Assembly (NCBI RefSeq): GCF_019175385.1
Contig: NC_083338.1
Coordinates: forward strand, 69,510,712-69,574,711
Direction of reading: 5' to 3'
From: Lycium barbarum
Taxonomy: Eukaryota > Streptophyta > Magnoliopsida > Solanales > Solanaceae
DNA: 64,000 nucleotides
Shown in pieces: positions 44,494 through 58,193 of this stretch (within the stretch, counting starts at the first letter, position 1; each line of letters opens with the position of its first letter). Below the pieces are notes generated by a model. The model was not told the origin of the DNA, did not search any database, and saw only the letters and a program-made list of their open reading frames with translations. A program made the translations under genes and the position numbers.

Positions 44494-45798
44494 CTACAAA
44501 TGGTCATGTTTACCAATTGTTAACCACAAGACTTTAAGACTTAAATCTTGAATCAACACTTTTCTACAAAAATTTGGGCTGCATTTCCCCTATACATATA
44601 GCATCCCCGAGACTTCAACTCGGCCAGAATAATCAACAACAACAACCCAACAATCCAACAACATCAATAATGACTACAAAACACATTTTAACATAAATGG
44701 TCTTCCTTTCTACATAATGTCACAACTTCCATTCTATCTTCACACTTTCAAGCCCATATCAACGTTTTCATATTCATTAACTAATTCAAATTCAACCAAA
44801 CACAATTCATAAGCATTTCAATCAATCCATAAAATATTCAAACTATTCCACCAACACATACTTCACCCGAAATTGCCACAAGTGCGACAAAACTACAACA
44901 ACACATTTTTCTCCTTCCAAATTCATCCATAACAACAACAATTCCACTTTAGCAACTCCACTTCCATTATTACATAAAACTAAATAAATTCACATAATTT
45001 TCCCACAACAACTTACAACAAATTTTCATGCCAATCTTGAACCATTATGCTTTCAATTACATCACAAGACTACAACAACACAATTAACATACTAAATAAT
45101 TTAATCCATGTTCCTCCCCCTTCCATATAATACACGGCCACACACACACATTCACAACACATCAAATTTTCATGCTTTCCATTTATTTCCACACACTATA
45201 ACATATATACATGTCTCTTATCATATGAACAAAACAAATTCTTACCTTTTTCAAATTTTTCCACTTGCCACAAGAAGCACTTTCTTACCTCAAAATTTAT
45301 ATCATGTTGGAGAGGGTCTTGAGCTTAGTAGTAATTCAAAAAGAGGTGGATTTTTGGACCAAAGGATTGAGCCCCATAATTTTTATTTTTTTTTCCTTTC
45401 TTAGCCGTGCCCTCTCTTGCTCTCCTCTCTCACTCTTTTTCTTTCTTGAAGTTTCTAAAGATGAAAGAAAATGATAAGCCCTTTCTATTATTTATTCATT
45501 CATACAAATAACACATGGTCTTGGCCCATTTTTGCAAGGCCATAACCGGCCACCCCTTGAAATTGGGCCTTCCATTTCTTTTTTTTTCGAGCCCAATTAA
45601 TTATGGGCCATATTTTGTAATTTTCGAAACAAATTTTCAAAATTCCAATTTTTCCCCTAGCCTTCGTTAATGCTTCCACATCAACATTCCTTTATGAACA
45701 ACACACATGTGTTAATTCAAATCAACATATGACCTTATTCCTTGCAAATCAAAATTATTTCTAATTTTCCAAATGTGCGAAAACACGGGATATAACAT

Positions 45799-47385
45799 CC
45801 TCCCCCCCTTTAGAACATTCGTCCTCGAATGTTAAACTGACCTTATGGGGTTTCTTAACACATCCGGGGAGGTCCCTGTCGTTCCTTTAAAAATTTCCAA
45901 ACGTTACAATTGCTATCTCTCTTCCTTCCGCTTACTTACTTTTCTCTTTTTCATTAATATTGTCGTATCAGTAGCTTCTATCTTGTTGTAGCGAGGTCAA
46001 TACTCGTTTACTTCATAACATCTCTACATCACGCCTTTTTGCTTGTCCCCCGAATTTCGCTTAGCTAACATCTTTCATTCACCGTAACACTGGCCACTGG
46101 GGCCCACTACAGATCGGTACAGTCACGAATGAGACATCATATGCATATCTATGCATGTACTGCCATTTTGCTCACAAAACATTTCCAAACGCTTATTCAA
46201 ACTTACTCTGATCCAAGAACTGTATTGCGTTTCCCTTTCTCTTTCACCAGCCGAGTCTGCCTTGGCCTACCCGACCTTATTTAGGGTTTTTGATCGTTCA
46301 GTACATTCCAATTTCCTTTGGGTTACCCCAGATTTCCTATTTGTCTTTCATTCTTACATTCATGAAAATTTTGGTATACTTCCCAGGGGGTCACCCATCC
46401 CAAAATTACTCTGGCCCTAGCACGCTTAACTTCGTAACTTTCACACATTTTGACACGTTACTGCTGATATAATTGTGTCGATTTCCCCACACGACCTTGG
46501 TCACATACTTTAAGGCAAATCGAGGTCTTAACAACTTTCAAAACGTTCTCGTAGCGGGTTCCACCCCGATCTAGAGAAGATTCTTTTACTTTTCTGGTTA
46601 CCGGGTCGCCCCCTGTAAATCCTCAATGTTTACCTTTACGCATACATATATAATTCTGAGTCGTGAGCGAACCGCTCAATTCTCAACGGCCCGTCATACA
46701 CTTTGCATTCTTCCAATTAGAGGAAACTTGGTCGTTAGGCATTTTTTTTTGCCCTATCGATATCGACCTTCAAGACTTGTTAAGAATTTATATCTCATTT
46801 TCCTCCTCGTATTTCTAGAAAAATTTGGGCAGAGGTTCCTCTGTATTTCTCATTATCGCAAAACCTGTACACAGGAAATACCAACCACGCCTCACAGGGC
46901 CAACACATATACGTGTATATACATCATATCATATCGCATCATATCCGCACAGGGCTAACAATTTCAAATGAAAGTATAAAGATGTCGAGGCTTACCTCAC
47001 ATGCCCAACTCAAACGGCACCGGTGACACATCCCTGTCTACCTTCCTTTTCAATTTTCAACCTTGCGTTTCAATCACACTTCAAATACCTTACCCGACAT
47101 ACGTCTTTCATACCATTGCTTACCTGTATGTTGTGTAGCCTCTAATATCAGCAGTCGCTGCTTTACGTCGATACCGTTCTCCAGCTGAAATCAACAGTTA
47201 GTAAAAAGGAATTCACTTCCTACATCTGGCTCTATCGCACAGTCCAAGATTCAAAGAAGGTCAACAATCCCTAGATGCCCCGTAGTCTCCTGTTTATAAA
47301 TGTGCCCCGCTACACACCATAAACAGAACTCTACCGGACACGACTTTGTAGACAACCCCTAGACAGACCTGCTCTGATACCACTC
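45799..47385 (-). other. Noncoding interior of the LARD-like element
   Basis: No gag, pol or zinc-knuckle words in any frame. At the 3' end (minus sense) lies the purine tract near 45799-45812 and AACATTCG...CGAATGTT (45815-45834). At the 5' end TGGTATCAGAGC (47371-47382) follows the LTR. The leader stem GTGTG/CACAT holds the loop TAGCGGGG (47300-47317), whose hexamer GCGGGG is not self-complementary. Confidence 0.88.
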
Positions 47386-50300
47386 TGTCACACCCTAACC
47401 TTGGTAGGGCATGATGGGCACCCAACTCTCTTCAGAGTCGAGCGAACCCTTAACGTTCTCTTTACCAAAATCCGTCATTACAAAAACTATTAAAGCATGA
47501 AACCTTTTCCAATAGAAGTCACTACCTTATACAGATTATGAAAAATTATCAATCAATTACGTACTCCAAATCAGCTGAAGTCATCTAAAATTACATACTT
47601 TGTTTTTTTTTTTTTACATCTACAAATGATTCGCACTTTCCGACACCCTATCCACAGGACACTGTCTACAAAGTCTCTAACACGTACAGAATACCATGGC
47701 ATGAATGTTGGACCCGGCAACACCCGGAAAGAAATGGAGCTCACCAACTCAGCTGCAAAATCTTCTACTCATCTGGGTGTACCTGCGCGGCATGAAACGC
47801 AGCCCCCGAAGAAGAGGGGGTCAGAACGGAATATGTACTGAGTATGTAAAGCGGTACCTAGTCATAACCCCAGCTTAATTTAGAGGAGGAGAAATCACGA
47901 TCAAATTTAATACCTTCCGCCTTTGCTAGAAAAAGCATAAGTATATACACAAGGCTTCCAAACCGTGCCCCGTAATGCTTTATACAATACAAATACGGCA
48001 TAGAAAATTCAAGAATACACGATATAAACATAATAACATAATAGTCCCTTCGGACAGCTGCTTCCGGCATAGTAACATAATAGTCCCTTCGGACGGCCGC
48101 TTCCGGCATAATAACATAAAGGTCCCTTCGGACTGCCGCTTCCGGTATGATAGCAATGATAGCCCCTTCGGGCATGCCGCTTCCGGCTCAATATCAATAA
48201 TGGCCCCTTCGGGCATAATAATAATGATAATTTATAAATTAAATATAAGTCGTAAATGAAATGAAGTAGTAAAACCTCGCACCCCCTTCGGAGTGGTTTT
48301 GAAAATAGCACACTCAGACATAAGCTGAGGCCGTAGCACACTCAGACGTAAACTGAGGCCATAGCACACTCAGTGATCAACCGAGGCCATAGCACGCTCA
48401 GACATAAGCTGAGGCCATAGCACGCTCAGACATGCGCTGAGGCCATCGCACCCCCTTTGGAGTGGTTTTGGAAAATCTAAGTAATAAAATCTCGCACTCC
48501 CTTCGGAGTGGTTTTTGGAAAGTCCAAATAGTAAAGTGTCGCACCCCCTTCGGAGTGGTTTTAAAAGGTCTAAATAATGAAATATCGCACCCCCTTCGGA
48601 GTGGTTTTGAAATCGACCTTATGTTTCCTTTAGCTTGAGACTAATAATTAGAAAATTTTAATAATAAATTTCTTTTTGAAATCACTAGTAACCCACAACC
48701 ACGTTTCAAATAAGTCCAATTTAGCATGAAGGATTAACCCAAAGTTTCCATTAGTTACCGTATGGAAATAAGTCAAATGAAGCAATACAAAGGTCTCGGG
48801 ACTTGTGGGCCCACCTCGGGTCAAGTCGAGGTGGCGTACATAAATTACGTGCATTAGGCCTTGTAAAGTCATCCATGAAAGTTTCAGGGCAATCCGGTCT
48901 CGTTTGTGAAAGTTATGGAGATTTAACCATTTTTCCAACAAAATGTACCCTTTGAAGTTCAATTACATTGAATGAATAGTACGAAAAATCAAACCCGGAT
49001 TCCTATGAACGGAATGATCCCCGAGGCTCAAATCAAGACCTAGTACATCTAGGACATGCCAAGAGAAGGAAAGGGATAGCTTTACATACCTTAGATGCGC
49101 CTTACGCTCGTTCAGATTCAATTTCCGTTTCGCCCAAAATCTACAAATGGTCATGTTTACCAATTGTTAACCACAAGACTTTAAGACTTAAATCTTGAAT
49201 CAACACTTTTCTACAGAAATTTGGGCAGCATTTCCCCTATACATATAGCATCCCCGAGACTTCAACTCGGCCAGAATAATCAACAACAACAACCCAACAA
49301 TCCAACAACATCAACAATGACTACAAAACACATTTTAACATAAATGGTCTTCCTTTCTACATAATGTCACAACTTCCATTCTATCTTCACACTTTCAAGC
49401 CCATATCAACGTTTTCATATTCATTAACTAATTCAAATTCAACCAAACACAATTCATAAGCATTTCAATCAATCCAGAAAATATTCAAACTACTATTCCA
49501 CCAACACATACTTCACCCGAAATTGCCACAAGTGCGACAAAACTACAACACATTTTTCTCCTTCCAAATTCATCCATAACAACAACAATTCCACTTTAGC
49601 AACTCCACTTCCATTATTACATAAAACTAAATAAATTCACATAATTTTCCCACCACTTACAACAAATTTTCATGCCAATCTTGAACCATTATGCTTTCAA
49701 TTACATCACAAGACTACAACAACACAATTAACACACTAAATAATTTAATCCATGTTCCTCCCCCTTCCATATAATACACGGCCACACACACACATTCACA
49801 ACACATCAAATTTTCATGCTTTCCATTTATTTCCACACACTATAACATATATACATGTCTCTTATCATATGAACAAAACAAATTCTTACCTTTTTCAAAA
49901 TTTTCCCCTTGCCACAAGAAGCACTTTCTTACCTCAAAATTTATATCATGTTGGAGAGGGTCTTGAGCTTAGTAGTAATTCAAAAAGAGGTGGATTTTTG
50001 GACCAAAGGATTGAGCCCCATAATTTTATCTTTCTTTTTTTTTTCCTTTCTTAGTCGTGCCCTCTCTTGCTCTCCTCTCTCACTCTTTTTCTTTCTTGAA
50101 GTTTCTAAAGATGAAAGAAAATGATAATCCCTTTCTATTATTTATTCATTCATACTAATAACACATGGGCTTGGCCCATTTTTGCAAGGCCATAACCGGC
50201 CACCCCTTGAAATTGGGCCTTCCATTTCTTTTTTTTTCTATCCCAATTAATTATGGGCCATATTTTGTAATTTCCGAAACAAATTTTCAAAATTCCAATT

Positions 50301-50447
50301 TTTCCCCTAGCCTTCGTTAATGCTTCCACATCAATATTCCTTCATGAACAACACACATATGTCAATTCAAATCAACATATGACCTTATTCCTTGCAAATC
50401 AAAATTTTTTCTAATTTTCCAAATGTGCGAAAACACGGGATATAACA
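47386..50447 (-). mobile_element. 5' LTR of the noncoding element
   Basis: 3,062 bp, colinear with 42704-45798; the differences visible by eye are scattered substitutions and a few short indels in repeats and poly-T tracts. Confidence 0.93.
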
Positions 50448-51300
50448 GGAAGGTCCTTAGCAAGATGAAGTAGTTATTGGAGCAAGAAAAACATATATTC
50501 ACACAAGTTGTAAATTCTAGCCAAGTGAAGAATCAAGGAAGAAAAGGTAAGCTATAATCCCTTTTTATATGTTATGAAGAGCTTGTTTATGTTGTAGTAT
50601 GTAGAAATGGATAGAAATCATGAAAATATGAAAGTTTGGATGGTGGTTGTGTGTAAGCATATGGGCCGTGTGTGTGTGTTGTGTGTAGGGAGGATGGAAC
50701 AAATTCTATGTAGTAATTTGATTGTTGTAGATATGTATTCTATGTTGATGATTCAAATTGATGTTGGAATTGTTATGGGTTGATTTGGAAGCCAATATAA
50801 TATTAGTGTCGTTTCTTTATCCATGAGTATAGTGTTGTTAGAATGTGTGTTGTGGGGATAGTTCATGAATTTGGAAGCAAGAAATGCATTAAAAATTGTT
50901 TTTAGGGAAGTTGAGGAATTTTCGGGTGAATTATGGTTTTGGTGGAATTCTTGTATATTTTGTAGAATGATATAAAATGCTTTCGAATTGTATTTGAATG
51001 ATCTTGAATTAGTAAATAAATATGAAAACGATGATATTGAGTTGAAAGTGTGAAGTTGGAGTAGAAGTTGTTGCATTACATAGAAAGGAAGACTATTTAT
51101 GTTAGAATGTGTTTTGTATTGATTGTTGGTGTTGTTGGTGTTGCTGTGGGTGTTGTTGTTGACATTTTGGCCGAGTTAAATTCTCGGGGATGTTGAATTT
51201 ATAGGGGAGATGCTGCCCAAATTTCTGTAGACAAGTATGGGTTTAAGATTTAATTCCTAAAGGCTTATAATCAATATTTGGTAATTGTGACCAATTATAG

Positions 51301-51351
51301 ATTTTGGAGGGAACGGGATTTGAGTTTGGACAAGCGTAAAAGGCAAATAAG
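51301..51351 (+). other. 51-nt exon-like block in LTR
   Basis: Bounded by AATTATAG and GTATGTAAAG; begins ATTTTGGAGGGAACGGG and has AAGCGTAAAAGGC near its end. Confidence 0.5.
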
Positions 51352-52863
51352 GTATGTAAAGCTCTACTTTTTCTTTCTTTGGCATGTCCTAGTTATGATA
51401 GGCTATGATACGAACCTCGGGGATAACTCTACTCCTTAAAATCCGAGCTTAATTTTGACCCTTTTTCATTCAATGTAATTGAATTAGGTTTTGTTGGAAA
51501 AATATGTTTAAACACCTTATTACTCCAAAAAGGGTCTTGCGTCATAAAACGTTCATAACTTTCACAAAGAGAACCGGAATTCCCCGAAACTTTCGTTGAC
51601 GTCTCCATAAGGCCTAACGTCCGTAATTTATGTACGCCACCTCTAATTGATCCGAGGTGGGCCCTCAATTTCCGAAACCTTCTTGTATTGTTCTATTTGA
51701 CCTATTTCCGTACTATGATTAAAAGAAACCTTTAGATATTGTTCCGACTACTAAACGATAGTTGTTTTAACTATCCCATTGAACCCTATGATATATTTTG
51801 ATATGTACAAATGATCTCAGAAGTTTTTCTTTAACATAATCCGTCGTGACATCCGAAAGGTACGTACTATGGCTATCGTTTGATTTCTTTTCTAAATGAC
51901 CTATCGTTCGGACTATTCTATCGAGTCTTTGTAAATATTTTGTGATGCATATAGTTTCTCACTACCCTACTCGTGGATGCCTCAATGCTTCCTTCACTGA
52001 GCCCGGGCCAGGATATGTTATCACGCGTATTCCACTGCATTGTTCGCCGTGCCTCGATGTGAGGGGGCAGGTATACATGTACATGGGTTGTGGAGTATGC
52101 TGTGCCATGTACACATATTCTGATATTTGATGATATGATATGATATGGCCATCTGATATGTTATGATATGTTACGGAGATATTCCCTACTCTGGAGTTAT
52201 GCTGTGTTGTGGCGCCAGTGACGGGGTGGCGACCACGTTCTATCCACCGTGTCCCATAATGGGGCCGGATATGGCATATGTTATGACTTGCATTACCTAT
52301 GTTGTATGAGTAAGCATTTTGATACTCCTGTTATTGCACTTATTTTCTGTACTCCCTGCTCAGATTATGATTCTGTTTATTGTACCTCATGCTTTACATA
52401 CTCAGTACATATTCCGTGCTGACCCCCTTTCTTCGGGGGCTGCGTTTCATGCCGCGCAGGTACACCCAGATGATTTGAAGTTATTGTAGAGGATGTTCCA
52501 GCAGAGTTGGCAAGCTCCATTTGCTCCTGGAGTGCTGCCGAGTCAGAGTTTGTATGTGTGCTTCTTCTGGATTGAAGTTAGAGACTTTGCAGACAGAGTC
52601 GTGCATATAGTATGTCAGTTGTGTAAGCGGCTTCATCAGCCGATATGTCATTCTGTATTATGTATTAAATTCTATATGATCATAAATTTTGTTTGATTTG
52701 GAAAGCATTGACAAGAATATTTTGAGAGGTTATTATGTATTTTATTTTTATTTGATTTAAAAAGTCTATTAAGATTATATGTGTCCTAAAGGTCTGTGGG
52801 TTCGCTCGGCTCCGGATGTGGGGCCGGGTGCCAATCACACCCTAGTGGAATTAGGGTGTGACA

Positions 52864-53403
52864 GTAGCTTATGAGTTTGATCTACCTTCCAACTTAGAGT
52901 CCATGCACCAGTCTTCCATGTATCCATGCTCTGTAAGTGTGTTAAAGATCCTTCGAGAGTTGTACCGATCGATAGTGTTCAGGTTACCGAGCAACTATCA
53001 TATGAAGAGGTTCCCATTGCAATCCTGGATAGACAAGTTCGAAGGCTAAGAACTAAAGATGTAGCCTCAGTGAACGTTCTTTGGAGAAATCATAATAGGG
53101 AAGAAATGTCTTGGGAGGCTGAGGAAGATATGAAGTCCAGGAATCCACATTTTTTTCAACTCCCAGAAGAAATTTAGACAGAGACGTCATTGTCTTTAGG
53201 TGGGTAACGCTTTCCTTCTTATAGTTCCTTGGTCGTGTGGGGTCATTATTGTCGTGGTTGTTTTAGCCTTGTGAGGCACCATATATTTTGGGTTGTTGTG
53301 ACAGGATGGTAGTGGTACAATTACAGGGAAAACTCTGGCGAAATTTTGGTAGAATTCCTAAGAGTTTAACATTCGAGGACGAATGTTTCTAAGAAGGGAG
53401 GAA
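52864..53403 (+). pseudogene. pol: Integrase tail, chromodomain and 3' end, unit 3 continued
   Basis: Starts with the GTAGC duplication and continues the unit 3 internal segment: VAYEFDLPSNLE, the shared frame-shifting indel, the chromodomain (VLWRNHNREEMSWEAEEDM), a stop at 53175, then AACATTCGAGGACGAATGTT (53368-53387) and the purine tract before the LTR at 53404. Confidence 0.9.
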
Positions 53404-55298
53404 TGTTACACCTCATAGTTAGGTACGTTAAGATTCATTAGGTGTTAGCTGTGTAATTATGGATACTGGAGTACCTTCTAGGATATATGAGATTATATGC
53501 GCCTACGTTATGAGTATGAGGGTTTAAGTTCATATGATAAGCTAGGGAAGGATTGGAGGGCAGGTGTATTAAGAAAATCAAGTTTGTTGGACTTTGGAGA
53601 AAAGATGGGGGATAATTTTGGTCCAACTGGGAGAAAGAATATCTTTTAGTAGATGAAGTGTTTTGAAGTAAAGAAAAAGCCTAAATTGAAGTTCATGAAG
53701 TCTAGTTTCCAACGCAACAAACTGCACACCAATCCAACATCGGAATAAAACGTTATGGTATTTTAAGACAGACTGACAGGCAAGGGAATAAACCTGTGTG
53801 AACATGCCTCGGAGTTGCGTGAACGCGCCCCAAGGTAGCGCCAACGCGCTGAGTAAATCCTAAGTCGGTGCAACCCGAATCTAGACCATTATAAAAGGGG
53901 GGTAACCCCTCATTTGTCATCCAAACACCCCTCCAAACCTCCCAAATATTCTGGCAATTTCCCCCAACCTCCAATCATCAAATTTTAACGCGAATTAAGT
54001 ATAATCTCCGAATTCAGGTTCAGACAGCGTGTAATTGCGGTTATAATATCGTATTGCAGTGAATCTTGGCTGGAATTCAAGGTGGATATTTAAGATATTA
54101 CAGTTCTAGCAGGAGTAAGGTAAGAATCTTCCCTTATTGATATTGACTTAAGGTTATTTACGGAGATAAAGCTATTAAATAATCGTATAACGAATTTGTG
54201 GGTTGAGAAATTGGATAAACATCGTGTGAGATGTTTTAAGGAATATTTTGGTATGGATAATGATGTTGTTGGCGTTAGAGTTGTTGTTGGGTTAGTTGTT
54301 AGTATTGTGATTTCGGGCTAGGGATATAAACAAGGGAGATACTGCCCGAATTTTGGCAGATTCTAAAGGAGTCTAATTTAAATACTTGAGATAGGCATAT
54401 GTGAATAATCCTAACAGTAATATGAATTCTCTTGAATGTAGATTTACCAGCTCGTGAGAATAAACGTTAAGTAATAGAAGACCGAAAAGGTATGTTAAGG
54501 CTGTTCCTTCTAATCTTGGCATGTTTCCATATATAGTAAGGGCGTGATAAACCATATGACTCGAGATTTGTCAAAGTAGAGCTTATCATATTGTTATTTA
54601 GTTTTTGAGTGTTATGTTATTCTTTCTTAGGGGCCACATCCCCTCCCTATGTCCTTGAGATATAGAGATACAGAAGACATGTTACAGTATCAGTGTTTTT
54701 CATCATACGCATGATATACTGCATGAAATATATATTTTTCTTTAGCTTGGCCACTTAGTCAGTGAGACATTTTTATTTTGCCTGACCTACGGGTCAGTGA
54801 GACAGAGATGCCTAGCCTACAGGTTAGTGTGACAGATATGCCTAGCCTACGGGTCAGTGAGGCAGAATTCCTGGCCGACGGGTCAATGAGACATATTTCC
54901 TGGCTACTTGGCCAGCGAGATTTTATTCGTTGCCTGGCCATTTGGCTAGTGAGATTTTATGGTTGCCTGGCGGGGTCCTGTCCCGCCTATACTATGTTAC
55001 ATACTCTTCTTAGAGGCTCGTAGACAGTTGTGTATGGGTAGATGTCTCTTAGCCTTGTCGGCGCATATTTTTTTGTATATCATTTTGATAGCCTTGTCGG
55101 CTTGTGTATATGGATATGGGCATTGTTATTAATGATGTTATAAATGTGTTGTTGCCCAACGAGATTAGCACTATTGATGTATGTAAATTATGTGTAAGCC
55201 ATGTGGCTCACCAAGATGTGAATATGAGAGTACGTCAAGAGGTGCCCAGGTGGGTTAGCACCGGGTGCCCGTCATGGCCCTCCGGTTGGGTCGTGACA
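53404..55298 (+). mobile_element. Array unit 4 LTR (chimeric)
   Basis: An uninterrupted 1,895-bp chimeric LTR, TGTTACACCTCATAG to GGGTCGTGACA, colinear with 40199-42096, with private changes in the TATA region (near 53888) and minisatellite. Confidence 0.92.
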
Positions 55299-55962
55299 CC
55301 AAGTTAATGATTGGGTATTCCTAAAGGTATCGCCAATGAAAGGCGTCATGAGATTTGGTAAAAAGGGTAAGCTTAGCCCTCGATATATTGGGCCTTATAG
55401 AATTATTCGTAGAATGGGCAAGGTAGGTTATGAGTTGGATCTACCTTCCAACTTAGAGTCCGTGCACCAGTCTTCCATGTATGCATGCTCTGTAAGTGTG
55501 TTGAAGATCCTTTGAGAGTTGTGCCCATCGATGGTGTTCTGGTTACCGAGCAACTATCATATGAAAAGGTTCCTATTGCAATCTTGGATAGACAAGTTCG
55601 AAGGCTAAGAACTAAAGATGTAGCCTCAGTGAAAGTTCTTTGGAGAAATAATAATAGGGAACAAATGTCTTGGAAGGCTGAGGAAGATATGAAGTCCAGG
55701 AATTCACATTTTTTTCCACTCCTAGAAGAAATTCAGACAGAGACGTCATTGTCATTAGGTGCGTAACACTTTCCCTCTTATAGTTCCTTGGTCGTGTGGG
55801 GCCATTATTGTCATTGTTGTTATAGCCCTGTGAGGCACCGTATATTTTGGGTTGTTGTGACAGGATGGTAGTGGTACAATTACAGGGAAAAATCTGGGGA
55901 AATTTTGGTAGAATTCCCAAGAGTTTAACATTCGAGGACGAATGTTTCTAAGAAGGGAGGAA
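55299..55962 (+). pseudogene. pol: Integrase tail, chromodomain and 3' end, unit 4
   Basis: 664 bp, same layout as unit 2. The chromodomain reads WRNNNREQMSWKAEEDM (two private changes) and the frame runs to GA-stop at 55764. AACATTCGAGGACGAATGTT lies at 55927-55946, followed by the purine tract. Confidence 0.9.
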
Positions 55963-58193
55963 TGTTACACCTCATAGTTAGGTACGTTAAGATTCATTAG
56001 GTGTTAGCTGTGTAATTATGGATACTGGAGTACCTTCTAGGATATATGAGATTATATGCGCCTACCTTATGAGTATGAGGGTTTAAGTTTATATGATAAG
56101 CTAGGGAAGGATTGGAGGGCAGGTGTATTAAGAAAATCAAGTTTGTTGGACTTTGGAGAAAAGATGGGGGATAATTTTGGTCCAACTGGGAGAAAGAATA
56201 TCTTTTAGTAGATGAAGAGTTTTGAAGTAAAGAAAAAGCCTAAATTGAAGTTCATGAAGTCTAGTTTCCAACGCAACAAACCGCACACCAATACGACATC
56301 GGAATAAAACGTTATGGTATTTTAAGACAGACTGCCAGGGCAGGGAATAACCCTGTGCGAACATGCCTCGGAGTGGCGTGAACGCGCCCCAAGGTAGCGC
56401 GAACGCGCTGAGTAAATCCTAGGTCGGTGCAACTCGACTCTAGAACATTATAAAAGGGGGATAACCCCCTCATTTGTCATCCAAACACCCCTCCAAACCT
56501 CCCAAATATTCTGGAAATTTCCCTTAACCTCCAATCATCAAATTTTAACGCGAATTAAGTATAATCTCCGAATTCAGGTTCAGACAGCGTGTAATTGCGG
56601 TTATAATATCGTATTGCAGTGAATCTTGGCTGTAATTCAAGGTGGATATTGAAGATATTACGGTTCTAGCAGGAGTAAGGTAAGAATCTTCCCTTATTGA
56701 TATTGACTTAAGGTTATTTACGGAGATAAAGCTATTAAATAATTGTATAACGAATTTGTGGGTTGAGAAATTGGATAAACATTGTGTGAGATATTTTTTG
56801 GAATATTTTGGTATGGATAATGATGTGGTTGTCATTGGATTTGTTATTGGGTTAGTTGTTAGTATTGTGATTTCGGGCTAGGGAAATAAACAAGGGAGAT
56901 ACTGCCCGAATTTCGGCAGATTCTAAAGAAGTCTATTTAAATACTTTAGATAGGCATATATAAATAAGCCTAACTGTAATATGAATTCTCTTGAATGTAG
57001 ATTTACCAGCTCGGGAGAATAAACGTTAAGTAATAGAAGACCGAAAAGGTATGTTAAGGTTGTTCCTTCTAATTTGGCATGTTTCCATATATAGTAAGGG
57101 CGTGATAAACCTTATGACTCGAGATTTGTCAAAGTAGAGCTTGTCATATTTTTGTTTAGTTTCCGAGTGTTATGTTATTCTTTCTGAGGGGCCACATCCC
57201 CTCCCTATGTCCTTGAGATATAGAGAGACAGAAGGACATGTTACAGTAGCAGTGTTTTTCAGCATACGTATGATATACTGCATGATATATATATTTTTCT
57301 TTAGCATGGCCGCTTGGTCAGTGAGACATTTTTATTTTGCCTGACCTACGGGTCAGTGAGACAGATATGCCTAGCCCACGGATTAGTGAGACAGATATGC
57401 CTGGCTTACGGTTCAGTGAGGCAAATTGCCTGGCTGACGGGTCAATGAGCATATTGCCTGGCTACTTGGCTAGTGAGATTTTATGGTTGCCTGGCCACTT
57501 GGTCAGTGAGACATATATAATAGTATCATATTGCATTTCATATAGGACAGGTCTAGAGAGATGTTCAGGGCATTCTTTGGCCTCCAGATTATATCGTTTC
57601 CAGTTAAGTTTCTGTTATCGTTGCCTTACATACTCGGTACATTATTTCATACTGACGCCCCTTTTGTCGGGGGCGCTGCATTTATGTTTGCAGGTACAGA
57701 TTGACAGATACACAAACCTCCCCAATGGGCAGGATCAGACATCAGCTGATTGGTGAGTTCCCTTTTCTATTCGGAGTTGCCAAGTGCTTTGGAGTTTTCC
57801 TTTTTTATTCCAGATTTTATGGTACAGTCACACATCTCCCTAGAGGCTTGTAGACGAGTCCTGTATATAGTGTGTCTGTGTGATGCCCGTGTCGGTTTAT
57901 ATATGTTTGTTGGATACTGTTGGCTTTGTACGATCGTAGCAGCCTCATCGGCTTGCTCAGTTGTGTATATATATTTTGGGTGTGTATGCCCATTTCAGAC
58001 GAAGTAGTTGGTATTTATATATATATATATCCAGATTGCAGCCTCGCTGGCTTGTTGGTGTTATTTGCGTGCAAGTAGGCCTTACCTGTTTAGGTCGGGG
58101 GTTACTCCCCTAAGTTTCAGATTTAGAGTGGTTCGTTTGTGCCTAGTTTGGGATCGAGTGCTGGTCATGCGACTCCATATTTGGGGCGTTACA
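55963..58193 (+). mobile_element. Right terminal LTR of the array (long type)
   Basis: 2,231 bp, TGTTACACCTCATAG to GGGGCGTTACA. Unlike the four unit LTRs it keeps the family's own 3' part with the double hairpin and GCAG/GTAC (57620-57695), as in the left terminal LTR. GATTT follows at 58194-58198, matching the left flank. Confidence 0.92.

Larger units (their letters stand above)
42704..45798 (-). mobile_element. 3' LTR of the noncoding element
   Basis: On the minus strand it runs from TGTTATATCCCGTG to GGTTAGGGTGTGACA, 3,095 bp. It carries hairpin-rich tandem repeats (43365-43960), a 51-nt exon-like block (44443-44493) with GTATGT downstream, GGTAAG at 45245 and the double hairpin near 43110-43165. 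Confidence 0.93.
42704..50447 (-). mobile_element. Complete noncoding LTR element (LARD-like)
   Basis: Two long, nearly identical LTRs (42704-45798 and 47386-50447) in minus orientation flank a 1,587-bp interior with no gag or pol. A primer-binding site and a polypurine tract are both present, so the structure is complete but needs enzymes from other elements. Flanks are GGATG (42699-42703) and GGAAG (50448-50452), a target duplication with one mismatch. High LTR similarity marks it as one of the youngest insertions here. Confidence 0.93.
42226..52863 (+). mobile_element. Solo LTR with GTAGC duplication, carrying a nested element
   Basis: The LTR starts TGTTATATCCCGC at 42226 and ends GGGTGTGACA at 52863, flanked by GTAGC at 42221-42225 and 52864-52868. 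The empty site (AAGGTAGCTTATGAG) is seen in units 1 and 2. Net of the nested element at 42704-50447 it is about 2,890 bp. It shows GGCCGGCCA at about 42485, GGTAAG at 50547, CCGAG...CTCGG near 51170, a 51-nt block at 51301-51351 and the double hairpin near 52400-52440. Confidence 0.94.

Noticed and set aside
44001..44516. Minus-strand frame of 171 residues in the noncoding element, partly repeated at 48648-49163
   Set aside because: It spans the exon-like block and GTATGT region of the LTR and is split by a stop in the other LTR. No domain is recognisable.
46151..46472. Frames in the interior of the noncoding element
   Set aside because: They are on the strand opposite to the element, without domains or start context. 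The interior looks noncoding.
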